Shown here piece by piece: positions 1 through 7,917 of a stretch of 64,000 nucleotides of DNA. Position 1 is the stretch's first letter, and each line of letters begins with the position of its first letter. This DNA is from DT-68 sp965263245. GTDB taxonomy: Bacteria; Bacillota_I; Bacilli_A; Mycoplasmatales; Metamycoplasmataceae. The stretch covers positions 980,361 through 1,044,360 of the forward strand of contig CBDHHR010001146.1 in NCBI GenBank assembly GCA_965263245.1, in the 5' to 3' direction. Made by a program: the position numbers and the translations under genes. The notes beneath the pieces were generated by a model. The model searched no databases and was not told where the DNA came from. It was given only the letters and a program-made list of their open reading frames with translations.

Positions 1-229
1 ATTGTAAATTGGTAATTTTAAATATTCTAATGTTCCCGTTTTTAGGAACCTTTTTTTCGATTAATCTAATTTCGTTTTTTGCAATTGATTCAGAAGTTAC
101 AATCCGCATGTAAACTGAAAATTGAAGCATAATGTAACCGTTTTTAATTAAATTTTTGTGAAATTGACTGTATTGTCTTCTAGATTCTTCGCTGGTAAAA
201 TCTAAGTCGTACATTAAAATTATTCTCAT
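1..229 (-). CDS. cas2: Cas2, CRISPR adaptation nuclease-fold subunit (partial, C-terminus beyond window)
   Basis: Cas2 dimers pair with two Cas1 dimers to form the spacer-integration complex. The visible 76 residues start MRIILMYDLDF and contain LIKNGYIMLQFSVYMR followed by KVPKNGNIRIFKIT. This is the beta-alpha-beta ferredoxin pattern and wording of type II Cas2 proteins: MxLMFDxP at the N-terminus, a GFIMxQxSVY core, and a KKGNI strand. The ATG lies inside the 3' end of cas1 (10-nt overlap), so the two are translationally coupled. The reading frame runs off the left edge, so the last 20-30 residues and any csn2, cas9 or CRISPR array further left are not visible. Confidence 0.9.
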   Translation of the reverse strand, partial: MRIILMYDLDFTSEESRRQYSQFHKNLIKNGYIMLQFSVYMRIVTSESIAKNEIRLIEKKVPKNGNIRIFKITNLQ

Positions 230-1101
230 AACTTTAATTCTTCTCATTTTTCCTGTCTTACAATTGAATCAATGTACATGTCAACCACTTTGTTTAAATA
301 ATGTCAATTTCCGCCGTATAAAACTTTTGTGTTAATGATGTTAATCATTTCGTCTTTGATTTTATAAGAAAACATTTCGATGTCTTTGTTCTTAAAAGCT
401 ATTTTGTCCACTAAAGGTCTAAAAGGCTCCATTAAATCTGAAGCTAAAGCAAAATAATTAGTTCAAGATTTATGAAAAAAACTTATTCTTGGATCTAAAC
501 CTTTTTTAACAATTGACCTTATAACTAAAGAACGCAAAATTGCGTATCCATAGTTTAACATTAAGTTTATAGTTGGAAATTTTTCTAAATTGCGGTCTCT
601 AATAAAATTCATTCCCATCAAGGAATTCCAATATACTTTAGAAGCATGTCCTTCCCGGTTTGTAATGTCAAAAGGTCTAATCTTTCTTGTGTAAGAATAT
701 AAAAGTTTTTTGTTACTCTTAGAAACAATGTTTTCTTTTTCCAATAAATGAATCTGGTTAAAAATTTTAAGCTTAATGATGTCTTTTCAACAATTAGCTT
801 TATAAATTTTAGTTCACATTAATTGTCTATTAAAAGTTTTAAATGAATTGTAATTTCCGTTGTAAGGAAAAATAACTGATTGTGGTTCATGACTTTCGTT
901 AAAAATGATAACGTTAACATTTTCTTGTGAAAGCCTGTTTAATAATTTTAAACTTATGTTTGCCCTTGAATTGTGAATTATTAATGTATCAATATCTTTA
1001 ATATTAATTAGTATTTTTTCGTTTTCTCTATCTAAAAGCAAGTTATTTAGATAAAGCTTGAAAAACTCATCTGTGTTAATTTCGACTACTTTTCATCCCA
1101 T
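220..1101 (-). CDS. cas1: Cas1, CRISPR integrase (type II-A-like)
   Basis: Cas1 is the metal-dependent integrase that inserts new spacers. The 293-residue length is normal for type II-A Cas1. It starts MGWKVVEINT, contains FDITNREGHASKVYWNSL (the conserved NREGHxA segment with an active-site Glu) and later FALASDLMEPFRPLVD, both hallmark type II-A Cas1 segments. Four TGA tryptophan codons are read through, including those in MGW and in the C-terminal EKWEELKLWE. Directly upstream, where cas9 normally sits, is only a 200-bp gap and then the purB stop. The adaptation pair is therefore separated from any cas9. The nearest CRISPR array in the window is the one beside the Cas13-like gene, 6.5 kb away, and its 30-bp spacers equal the type II-A spacer length. 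Confidence 0.93.
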
Positions 1102-1124
1102 ATTGTTATTTTTAATACTTGGTT

Positions 1125-1145
1125 TTTTGGACCAAAGGTCCAAAA
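1125..1145. promoter_or_regulatory. Perfect 9-bp dyad in the cas1 5' region
   Basis: TTTTGGACC, loop AAA, GGTCCAAAA: a perfect inverted repeat 24 nt upstream of the cas1 start codon. On the strand being transcribed the hairpin is followed by A-rich sequence, not a U-run, so it does not look like an intrinsic terminator. It could be an operator for a dimeric repressor or an mRNA leader hairpin controlling cas1-cas2. Confidence 0.45.
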
Positions 1146-1195
1146 TAATTTTAAAATATTGTTAAGTAAATCAGTTTGATTAAATGAAAAAAACG

Positions 1196-1219
1196 AAAAA
1201 ACAAAACTAGTAATTTTGT
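1196..1219 (-). terminator. Weak intrinsic terminator after purB
   Basis: On the minus strand, ACAAAA, a 7-nt loop and TTTTGT form a 6-bp stem followed by a run of five T. It lies about 90 nt past the purB stop, before cas1. The stem is short and AT-rich, so the call is tentative. Confidence 0.4.
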
Positions 1220-1306
1220 CTAAAATAATCATTATTATTTCTATTTCTTTAAAATTTTTTTATTAAATTATTTTGTTTGAACATAAGTTTAATCTAAATA
1301 TTCAAA

Positions 1307-2599
1307 CTATTTTATACCAACTCTTTTGTAAATTGTACTTACTTCTTTTAAGTAGTATTCTAAATCAAATAATTCATCTAGTTCTTCTTTTAAGATCTTA
1401 ATTTCTTTTTCTTTAACAATAAGGTCTTTAAATGGTATGTTTTTCTCAAGAGATTCTTGAGCAATTTTTTGAACTAAATCATATGCTTTTTCTCTTGAAA
1501 AGTTTTTTGTTTCAATTAAATAATTAAGAACTTTTTGACTAAAAATAATTCCGTTAGTTAAATTAATGTTTTTAAGCATTTGTTTTTCATCTATTACAAG
1601 GTTTTTAAGAATTAAAGTCATTCTTTTTAAACTATATTCAAGTGTTGAAGTAGCATTGGGAGCAATTACTCTTTCTACAGAAGAGTGAGAAATGTCTCTT
1701 TCGTGTCAAAGCGAGTTATTATCAAATGATGCTTGAGCATAAGCTTTTAAAAGTCTTGCTTGACCACAAATATTTTCTAAACCAACGGGATTTTTTTTAT
1801 GTGGCATTGCTGAAGAACCTTTTTGCTTTGTTGCAAAACTTTCAAAAACTTCACCTATTTCAGTTTGTTGTAATAACCTAATTTCTGTAGCAATTTTTTC
1901 TAGTGTTGTTCCAATAATTGCAAGTGTAGAAAAATACTCAACATGATTATCTCTTTGTAAAACTTGCGTTGAAATTTTTGAAGAGTTTAACTTTAATTTT
2001 TTACAAACATAATCTTGAACAAATGGTTTTATGTTTGCAAAATTTCCCACTGCACCAGAAATTTTACCCTGTTCAACCTTTAATCTTGAAATTTTAAAAC
2101 GCTCTTGATTTCTTTTTGTTTCGTCAAACCAAAGTGCAAACTTAAGACCAAAACTCGTAACTTCAGCATGAATTCCGTGGGTTCTACCGATGCAAGGAAT
2201 ATTCATATATTTTTTAGCTTGATCTCGTAAAACTTCTAATAGTTTTTCAATTTGGATTGAAATTAAATCATTTGCTTCTTTGTATAATGAGCCATAACCT
2301 GTATCAACAACGTCTGAAGAAGTTAACCCGTAATGAAATCATTTTTTTTCTTCTTTAAGAGAATTGGAAATCATTCTTGTAAAAGCAATAACATCATGTT
2401 TAGTTTCTTTTTCAATTTCAAGCATTAATTGTGCATCAATTTTGGCATTTTCTTTAATTTTTGTTGCAATGTTTTTTGGTATTAAATTTTTTTTAGAAAA
2501 TGCTTCTAATGATAAAATTTCAACCTCTAATCATTTAGCTAGTTTATTTTCTAAAGACCATACTAATTGCATTTTTTTTGTTGAATATCTTTTTAACAT
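1307..2599 (-). CDS. purB: Adenylosuccinate lyase
   Basis: Splits adenylosuccinate to AMP and fumarate, completing IMP to AMP conversion in the cytoplasm. The product is 430 residues, the usual length. It has the fumarase/aspartase superfamily landmarks: HYGLTSSDVVDT near residue 90, GRTHGIHAEV with the catalytic His near 140, and the signature loop GSSAMPHKKNPV with the catalytic Ser and the mobile SSxMPxKxN motif. It lies 13 nt after purA, with a GGAGT ribosome binding site inside the gap. Two hpt genes and purA precede it, so the operon makes GMP/IMP from salvaged bases and then AMP. TGA is used for Trp at several positions. Confidence 0.97.
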
Positions 2600-2612
2600 T
2601 TTAACTCCTTAT

Positions 2613-3887
2613 TTACCTAACAATTGTTTGTTTTCGTTTAGGTCCAACTGAAAAAATTGAAACTTTTAATCCGGAAATTTTTTCAATTTTATTAATGTAA
2701 TTTTGAGCATTAATTGGTAGTTCGCCAAATGATTTAACTTTGGTAATATCTTCTTTTCATCCAGGAAGAATAATGTATTCTGGCTTTGCGATTGATAAAT
2801 CACTTTCAACTGCTGGAAATTCTTGAACGTTTTTTTGACCGTTAATTTGGTATGAAATGCAAATTTTAATTTTTTCAATTCCGGTTAAAACGTCTAACAA
2901 TGTAATAACAAGACTTGTCATTGATGAGTTTCTAATTGAATGTTTAAGGGCAACCAAATCAAGTCAACCTACATCCCTTGCTCTTCCGGTTGTTGTTCCA
3001 AACTCATTTCCAATAGTTTGAATGTGCTTTGCAATTTTACCTTTAATAATTGTTGGCATTGGACCAGCACCAACTCTTGAACAATAAGCTTTTGTAACAC
3101 CATAAACGTTTTTAACATATTTTATATTAATTCCTGATCCAACAAAAGCTGCAGAAGCAATTGGATTTGAAGACGTAACAAACGGATATGTTCCGTGATC
3201 TAAATCAAGTAGTGCTCCTTGAGCTCCCTCATAAACAATTTTTTCTCCATTTTTAGCAAGGTTATTTAAAAATTTACTTGTGTTTTTAACAAATGGTTTT
3301 AAAATTTTGGATTGGTTTTTTGCTTCATTAAAAATTTTTTCAAAACTAATAACTTTTTTTTGATAAATGTTTTTAAATAACTTATTGTAATAATCAACAT
3401 TTACTTTAAGCTTTTTTTCTAAAACATCTTCTCTAATAAAATCAGCCATTCTAATTCCGTTTCTACTTACTTTATCGGTGTAAGCTGGTCCAATTCCTTT
3501 TTGTGTTGTACCAATTTTGTTTTCTTTTTTAGCTTCTTCTTGATACTTATCAAGTAGTAAATGATAAGGCATAATAACGTGTGCTCTATCTGAAATAATA
3601 ATGTTTTTTGTGTATAAATTATTTTTGTTTGCATATTCAATTTCTTTAATAAAAGCTTTTGGATTTAAAACACAACCATTAGCGACCACTGCATAAGTAT
3701 CTTTGTGAACAACGCCAGAAGGCATTAAATGTAACTTGTATTTGTTTTTTCCAACAACAACCGTATGACCAGCGTTATTTCCTCCGCTTCAACGAACAAC
3801 TGCTTTGGCTTTGCTAGCAAAAAAATCAGAAATTTTTCCTTTTCCTTCATCGCCTCATAGTGCTCCCATTATGATGTCTACTACCAT
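2613..3887 (-). CDS. purA: Adenylosuccinate synthetase
   Basis: Forms adenylosuccinate from IMP, aspartate and GTP. The 424-residue protein begins MVVDIIMGALWGDEGKGK, the glycine-rich N-terminal GTP-site loop with the catalytic Asp (WGDEGKGK). It also has SGGNNAGHTVV (catalytic His), GTTQKGIGPAY, the YEGAQGALLDLDHGTYPFVTSSN segment, and TTTGRARDVGWLD with the conserved Arg. All diagnostic blocks are present and in order. Start ATG at 3887 follows AAGGAGAT by 7 nt. Its neighbours hpt1 (upstream, 16-nt gap) and purB (downstream) form one leftward operon. Confidence 0.97.
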
Positions 3888-3903
3888 GTTAATCTCCTTA
3901 AAT

Positions 3904-4446
3904 TTATTTATACTGATCTTTGATGGATGCAATAAAGGAAAACCTTCTTCCTCATTCGTTAACATCAAGCCCTCAACCAACAAGTCAATCTTTAGTTTGA
4001 CTTTCAATGACTGTTCAATCAGGCTTAAAATCAACTTTTCTACAGTTAACTTTATCGAGCAAGGTTACAACTTTTATTTCTTTTGCACCCCTAGATTTTA
4101 AAATTTTAATTACTCCTTTTAGTGTAATGGCTGAATCAACAACATCTTCTAAAATTAAAACTTTTTTATTTTTAATTGATATTGATTCTAAACCGTAATC
4201 AATTGATACTTCTTCTCTTGAATAAGCTCCTCTTGTCACTGAAGTTTTAATAAATTCTGTGACAAGATCAAAATTAAATTTTGTGATAATGTTCCCAAAA
4301 AAATTAATACAACCTTTTAGTAAGCCAAGAGCAACAACTGGTTTTTTTTCATTTTTGTAATATTTATTAATGTTTATAGTAACATTTTCAATTTTTTTTA
4401 AAACTTCTTCTTTGGTGTATAAAACTTTTTTAATTCTTTTATCCAT
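3904..4446 (-). CDS. hpt: Hypoxanthine(-guanine) phosphoribosyltransferase
   Basis: Transfers the ribose-phosphate of PRPP to hypoxanthine or guanine. The 180-residue product has the PRTase fold landmarks: the PPi-loop segment LLKGCINFF, the flexible-loop region SVTRGAYSREEV, and the PRPP signature VLILEDVVDSAITL with both acidic residues in place (ED and the second D). WLVGWGLDVNEWGRR near the C-terminus is the base-binding hood. Two in-frame ATGs exist. The second (4446) is preferred because AAAGGA sits 9 nt before it, whereas the first ATG (4458) overlaps that site. The gene overlaps the 3' end of the preceding paralog by 8 nt. Confidence 0.92.
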
Positions 4447-4984
4447 TTTTATATTCATCCTTTATGATGGCAATATAAGGTAAATTTCTTAGTCGTTGCT
4501 GATAGTCAAAACTTCAACCAATAATGTAATCTTTGGTATCAAGTTTTATAATGGTTCAATCGGGTTTAAAACTTGTTTTTTGACCATTTGGTTTTTCAAT
4601 TAAAGTTACTATTTTTACTTCCTTAGCCTTTTTAGTTTCAAGTAAATATTTTTTTAATTTTTTAAGCGTAATTCCTAAATAATCAACGTTTTCAACAATT
4701 AAAACGTTTCGGTTTTTGACATCACCACTTGTTAGTCATTCGAGTTCAAATTTGTTTGTTTTTTGCTTTTTGTCAATCGTTATTGAAACAAACTCATAAT
4801 GACTATCAAAATCTAAATATATAACTAAATTTGCTTGAAACAAAACACAACCTTTTAAAACACCTAAAATTACCGGTTTTTCCTTGTTTTTATAATACTG
4901 ATTGAGAGTTGGTGCAAATTTTTTAATTAAAGATTTGATTTCTTTTTCACTAATTAAAATTTTTTTTACTTCTTTTGCTAACAT
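4439..4984 (-). CDS. Second hpt paralog with an altered PRPP motif
   Basis: A 181-residue phosphoribosyltransferase-fold protein, tandem paralog of the following hpt. They share the PVILGVLKGCVLFQANL, SFKPDWTIIKLDTKDYIIGW and NLPYIAIIKDEY segments. The PRPP signature is degraded. Where the canonical sequence reads VEDIIDTGKTL (and its neighbour VLILEDVVDSAITL), this one reads VLIVENVDYLGITL. The second acidic residue becomes Asn and the catalytic Asp becomes Tyr if aligned without gaps. It may therefore be inactive, regulatory, or specific for another base. It is the first gene of the leftward hpt-pur operon; no strong promoter stands out in the AT-rich leader 4985-5100. Confidence 0.8.
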
Positions 4985-5186
4985 ATATTTTTTAACTTTT
5001 CCATCTGTTTATTTTTTTGTTTTTAGACACTGAAAATTAATTATATAACACTAATAAAATTTATAAAATTAAAAGTTTGAAAATTTAATTTTTTTTCGTT
5101 TTTTTACTTTTTTTAATGAGTGTTTTTTAGTTGATTTTTTTGTTTTTTAATAGCTGATTTTAAAAACTTTGAAATAAATAATTAAA

Positions 5187-5290
5187 AAAATTAAAGTCTT
5201 TAAAATAAAGCTTTTCAATTTGTCAAAACAACTTTTTTTTTTTTTTGTAAAAGAGTGATTTTATAATTTAAATTGTAGGTGATTTTAAAA
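5187..5290 (+). promoter_or_regulatory. Promoter with a 14-T tract, same family as the surface-protein promoters
   Basis: The block TTAAAGTCTTTAAAATAAAGC, a T14 run at 5233-5246, then TATAAT at 5261-5266. The same arrangement (conserved block, 13-14 T, about 14 nt, TATAAT) precedes the paralogs at 14025-31966 on the opposite strand. Here no clear hairpin precedes the T-run. The tract covers the -35 position, so length changes could alter expression. Confidence 0.6.
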
Positions 5291-5797
5291 ATGAAAAAGA
5301 ATACTAAAACATCGAAAAACAAAAAAATTATATTTAAATTAATGGTGGGTACACTTGTTGTTTCTGCAATAGCTATACCTAATTTTTTGTTGTACAATTT
5401 AAACAAAGATTTTGAAAAAACAAAAAATGAAAAAACTAATTTAAAAAATAATTTAGATTTAATAAACACTAAATTAACAAATTTTCAAAATACAATTGAA
5501 AATTTAGAAAAAGAAAACCAATTAAATGATGAAAATTTAGAAAAATTAAAAGAAACTTTAGAAAAAAGTAAAGATATTAGCAAGGCTATTAACGTCAATA
5601 CTGAACTTATAAATACATTATTAAATGACAGTATAAAACAAGTTAACAATTTAAGGCCTAGACTTTCAAGAAATTTACAAAGACTTTATTTAGATTTATT
5701 AAACAACAATATTTTAAGAATAAAAGAAATTTTAAAGGAAGTAAAAGAACCAACAACCAAAAAACAAGAAGTAGAAGAAAAAAAAGAAGAAGAATAA
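5291..5797 (+). CDS. N-terminally anchored coiled-coil surface protein, unknown function
   Basis: A 168-residue protein with no recognised family. Residues 1-12 are Lys-rich, then a hydrophobic segment at about 13-36 (FKLMVGTLVVSAIAIPNFLL) would anchor it in the membrane. It has no Cys, so it is not a lipoprotein. Residues 40-105 are a long Leu/Asn/Lys/Glu heptad-like region (probable coiled coil). The C-terminus is a charged Lys/Glu tail ending EEKKEEE. ATG 5291 was chosen because it follows TAGGTGA by 8 nt and opens the signal-anchor. It uses the same T14 promoter as the large surface-protein family, so it is probably co-regulated or switched with them. Confidence 0.7.
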   Translation: MKKNTKTSKNKKIIFKLMVGTLVVSAIAIPNFLLYNLNKDFEKTKNEKTNLKNNLDLINTKLTNFQNTIENLEKENQLNDENLEKLKETLEKSKDISKAINVNTELINTLLNDSIKQVNNLRPRLSRNLQRLYLDLLNNNILRIKEILKEVKEPTTKKQEVEEKKEEE

Positions 5798-5970
5798 AAA
5801 CTTTTAGTGTAAGTAAATATAAAAACCGTATGCAAATATTGTTATGTTAAAATAAAATTTAATAAATAAAAAATGCTAATGATTCATTTCTATTCAAATC
5901 TATGGAGAATTAGTTTGCAAGTTTAATTGTGGTTTCTATTTTTTAAAATCAAAAATAAAAGGAAGTAAAA

Positions 5971-6168
5971 ATGGATAGAAAAGAATTTATTGAATATATA
6001 AAAAAATATTCTTTTGAATCGACCGGTCGGTTTAACGGAGCACACGAAATTTTCAAAAGTCCAAAATATAAATTTAATTTTTCAATTCCTAAAGGAAAAA
6101 AAGAAATTAAAAATGCCATAATATGAAGTTTTGAAAAAGAAATTAAAAAAGAAAAAAACAAAGTTTAA
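5971..6168 (+). CDS. HicA-like small protein (putative mRNA interferase toxin), no HicB partner seen
   Basis: 65 residues, start fixed by AAAGGAAG 8 nt upstream. The order FNGAHEIFKSPKYKFNFSIPKGKKEIKNAIIWS resembles the HicA double-stranded-RNA-binding-like fold: G-[ST]-H-x-[IV]-[YF]-K, a beta strand ending IPxxKKEIK, then a helix. HicA toxins cleave mRNA using the conserved His, here the H in NGAHEIF. Toxins of this family are normally paired with a hicB antitoxin just downstream. Here 6169-6321 is empty and the next gene is convergent. It may be an orphan, or a different dsRBD-like small protein. The GC-rich run around 6021 is unusual for the region. Confidence 0.5.
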
Positions 6169-6321
6169 AAAACATAATTTTTTATAAATTTTTTAATTAG
6201 TCAATAAATAAAAAATAAACAGGTAAAACCATTTAATTTAATAAAAAATATCCTTTTAATAATTATTGGATTTTGAAATATTGATTAAGAATGTTTACAA
6301 AAAATATTTTAAACTTTCAAT

Positions 6322-7170
6322 TTAGTTATTTTTTATTTCTTCTATTTCTCTTCTTATCATTATTTTATAAATATTTTCTAACCAATTTATTTTTTTATAA
6401 TAATTGTCATCTTTAAATTTTTCATAAAATTTTTTTGCTAAACTAATTTTTATACTTTTATTTTCTAAAATTGATGATAAACCTAAAACACAATTATTTA
6501 AATAACGCTCATTTTCACTATTTTTTAATTTGAAAATCTTGTGTATTACACCATTATGACTTTCTCTATTTCTAAACTCATTAATTGTTCTACAATATTT
6601 GGTAAAATAATTTTTTCTAGATTTGTATTCTATTTTTTCTAAAAAATCATCTTGATATTCATTTTTTAAACATTCATATAATTTTATTAATTGATTAAAT
6701 GTTAATTCATTTATAAGTATTCATATAGGAGTTTTGTTTTTTATATAATTTGAAAATCTAATATAAACTATTTCTTTACCAATAATTTCTTTTTTAATTT
6801 TTAAAGTTTGTTCATATTTTTTTTCATTATAAATTTCTTCACCATAATGAGAAAAAGGACCTATTTTTGCAATAATGTAAGAAATTGTAGATTTAAAAAT
6901 GTGTTCAAATCTATAAATATAAGGCATTATTCAAGACATTAATTCTCTTTCAAATTTTCAAAATTCTATTAAATCTTTTAACTTTGTGTTTTCTTCATAA
7001 TTAATTTTATCTTTTGAAAGAAAAAATTTAGAATAATTATAAATAATGTAAGCATAATTAAAATGCAATAAATTTTTCTTATCTTCTTTAGAAATAATCA
7101 TATTTCTACTTTTAAGAATTTCTATTTGTTCATCTAAATTTTTAAAATCTTTTTTCATAGAATTTTTCAT
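6322..7170 (-). CDS. Abi_2 / AbiF-like HEPN ribonuclease (abortive infection)
   Basis: 282 residues. The N-terminus (IEILKSRNMIISKEDKKNLLHFNYAYIIYNYSKFF) matches the Abi_2 pattern of an LKxRGxxIxDxxxAxxxLxxxNYYxL helix set, followed by WIMPYIYRFEHIFKSTISYIIAK. The HEPN active-site motif R-X4-H is R200-N-R-E-S-H205, followed by NGVIH. Abi_2 (AbiD/AbiF) proteins are HEPN toxins that block phage growth by cutting RNA, and AbiF has been reported to work with a non-coding RNA. A candidate RNA with its own terminator lies just upstream (7188-7262). A TATAAT ends 8 nt before the ATG. The gene is oriented with the zinc-ribbon peptide, the CRISPR array and the Cas13-like gene. Confidence 0.75.
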
Positions 7171-7187
7171 TTATACTAATTATAAAT

Positions 7188-7262
7188 AAAAAAAACACAT
7201 TTTTAATGTGTTCTTCCCGTCTACCCCATGGCTTCTGTATTACAATAAAATAATAACATAAA
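7188..7262 (-). ncRNA. Candidate small RNA with intrinsic terminator upstream of the AbiF-like gene
   Basis: Read on the minus strand, a TATTAT-like -10 near 7250 leads into a GC-rich stretch (AGAAGCCATGGGGTAGACGG, 7216-7236), striking in a roughly 20% GC neighbourhood. It is followed directly by the hairpin AACACAT-TAAAA-ATGTGTT (7194-7212) and a run of T. No good ORF occupies it. An RNA with its own terminator just before a HEPN toxin gene matches the arrangement reported for RNA-antitoxin systems. It could instead be the 3' UTR of the zinc-ribbon gene that ends at 7276. Confidence 0.45.
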
Positions 7263-7275
7263 ATTAAATTATTAA

Positions 7276-7398
7276 TTAAATTTTTCCATCTGTTTGATTT
7301 ATAGTTCCACACTTTGGACATTTTCAAATATAATCATTATCATGTAAATATTCATGACCACATTTTTTACAAGTAAAATGATATGTTCTTTTTGCCAT
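7276..7398 (-). CDS. 40-residue zinc-ribbon peptide
   Basis: MAKRTYHFTCKKCGHEYLHD, then WKCPKCGTINQTDGKI: two CxxC knuckles (TCKKCG and KCPKCG) spaced as in rubredoxin-like zinc ribbons. A Trp is encoded by TGA. AAAAGGAA lies 10 nt before the start. It is the only gene between the CRISPR array and the AbiF-like gene and has the same orientation. It could be a nucleic-acid-binding accessory factor, but nothing in the sequence shows a specific role. Confidence 0.7.
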
Positions 7399-7574
7399 TT
7401 TGATGTAATTCCTTTTATAAACTTTAAAATAATTATAATTTAAATAAATATTAAATTTTTAAAATATTTAATTAGTATAAATTAATCATTTAAATTTATT
7501 AATTTAGTTATTTAAAAAATATAAATATATTTTACTTAAATTTATTTTTATAAAAAACATATTTTAAATTAATG

Positions 7575-7601
7575 AAAAAATCAGCAAAAGCTGATTTTTT
7601 T
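7575..7601. terminator. Bidirectional intrinsic terminator after the CRISPR array
   Basis: AAAAAATCAGC, loop AAAA, GCTGATTTTTT: an 11-bp stem including A/T arms, so it has a U-run on both strands. On the minus strand it comes 9 nt after the last CRISPR repeat, which marks the end of a leftward array transcript. Confidence 0.85.
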
Positions 7602-7610
7602 ATATTTGAA

Positions 7611-7844
7611 GTTTTAGTCCAGTGTTATTTTACACTAGTGCTAATCAAATTATTGCTTATCTAGAAAGTATTCCTAGTTTTAATCCAGTGTTATTTTACA
7701 CTGGTGCTAATCGTTCTGTATGTTCAAATAGTTCCGTTATTAGTTTTAGTCCAGTGTTATTTTACACTGGTGCTAATCTTATTTGTTTATTAACCTCCTT
7801 TTTAAACAGTTTTAGTCCAGTGTTATTTTACACTGGTGCTAATC
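7611..7844 (-). CRISPR. CRISPR array: 4 repeats of 36 bp, 3 spacers of 30 bp, type VI-like repeat
   Basis: Repeats at 7611-7646, 7677-7712, 7743-7778 and 7809-7844; spacers at 7647-7676, 7713-7742 and 7779-7808, all exactly 30 bp. Read on the minus strand each repeat starts GATTAGCA, has a CCAGTGT / ACACTGG stem with an AAAATA loop, and ends GGACTAAAAC. The outer UUAG and CUAA can pair too. Cas13a repeats end GGGGACTAAAAC and start GATTTAGA around a similar stem. Single changes occur at 7637 and 7683, both in the two repeats farthest from the Cas13-like gene, so the leader end is on that side. Transcription is therefore leftward, with the effector, and ends at 7575-7601. I saw no match to the spacers elsewhere in the window. 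Confidence 0.95.
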
Positions 7845-7917
7845 TAATTTTGAAATGCATAAATTACTCTAATTTTATCATTAATAAAAATTATTTCAAT
7901 TTCAAAAAAAATACTAT
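7845..7917 (-). promoter_or_regulatory. Putative CRISPR leader
   Basis: The 73-bp AT-rich gap between the effector stop and the first repeat. On the minus strand TTGAAA, 16 nt, TAAAAT could be a -35/-10 pair ending about 30 nt before repeat 1. The array could also be read through from the effector gene. Confidence 0.4.

Noticed and set aside
1125..1145. GGACC dyad as terminator of the purB operon
   Set aside because: No U-run follows on the minus strand; a weaker hairpin with a U-run lies closer to purB.
7611..7844. Reading the array as a type II array because the plus strand begins GTTTTAG
   Set aside because: The repeat is strongly self-complementary, the neighbour has two HEPN motifs and no Cas9 is present, and no anti-repeat was seen in the window. 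Type VI fits better, though a shared origin is not excluded.
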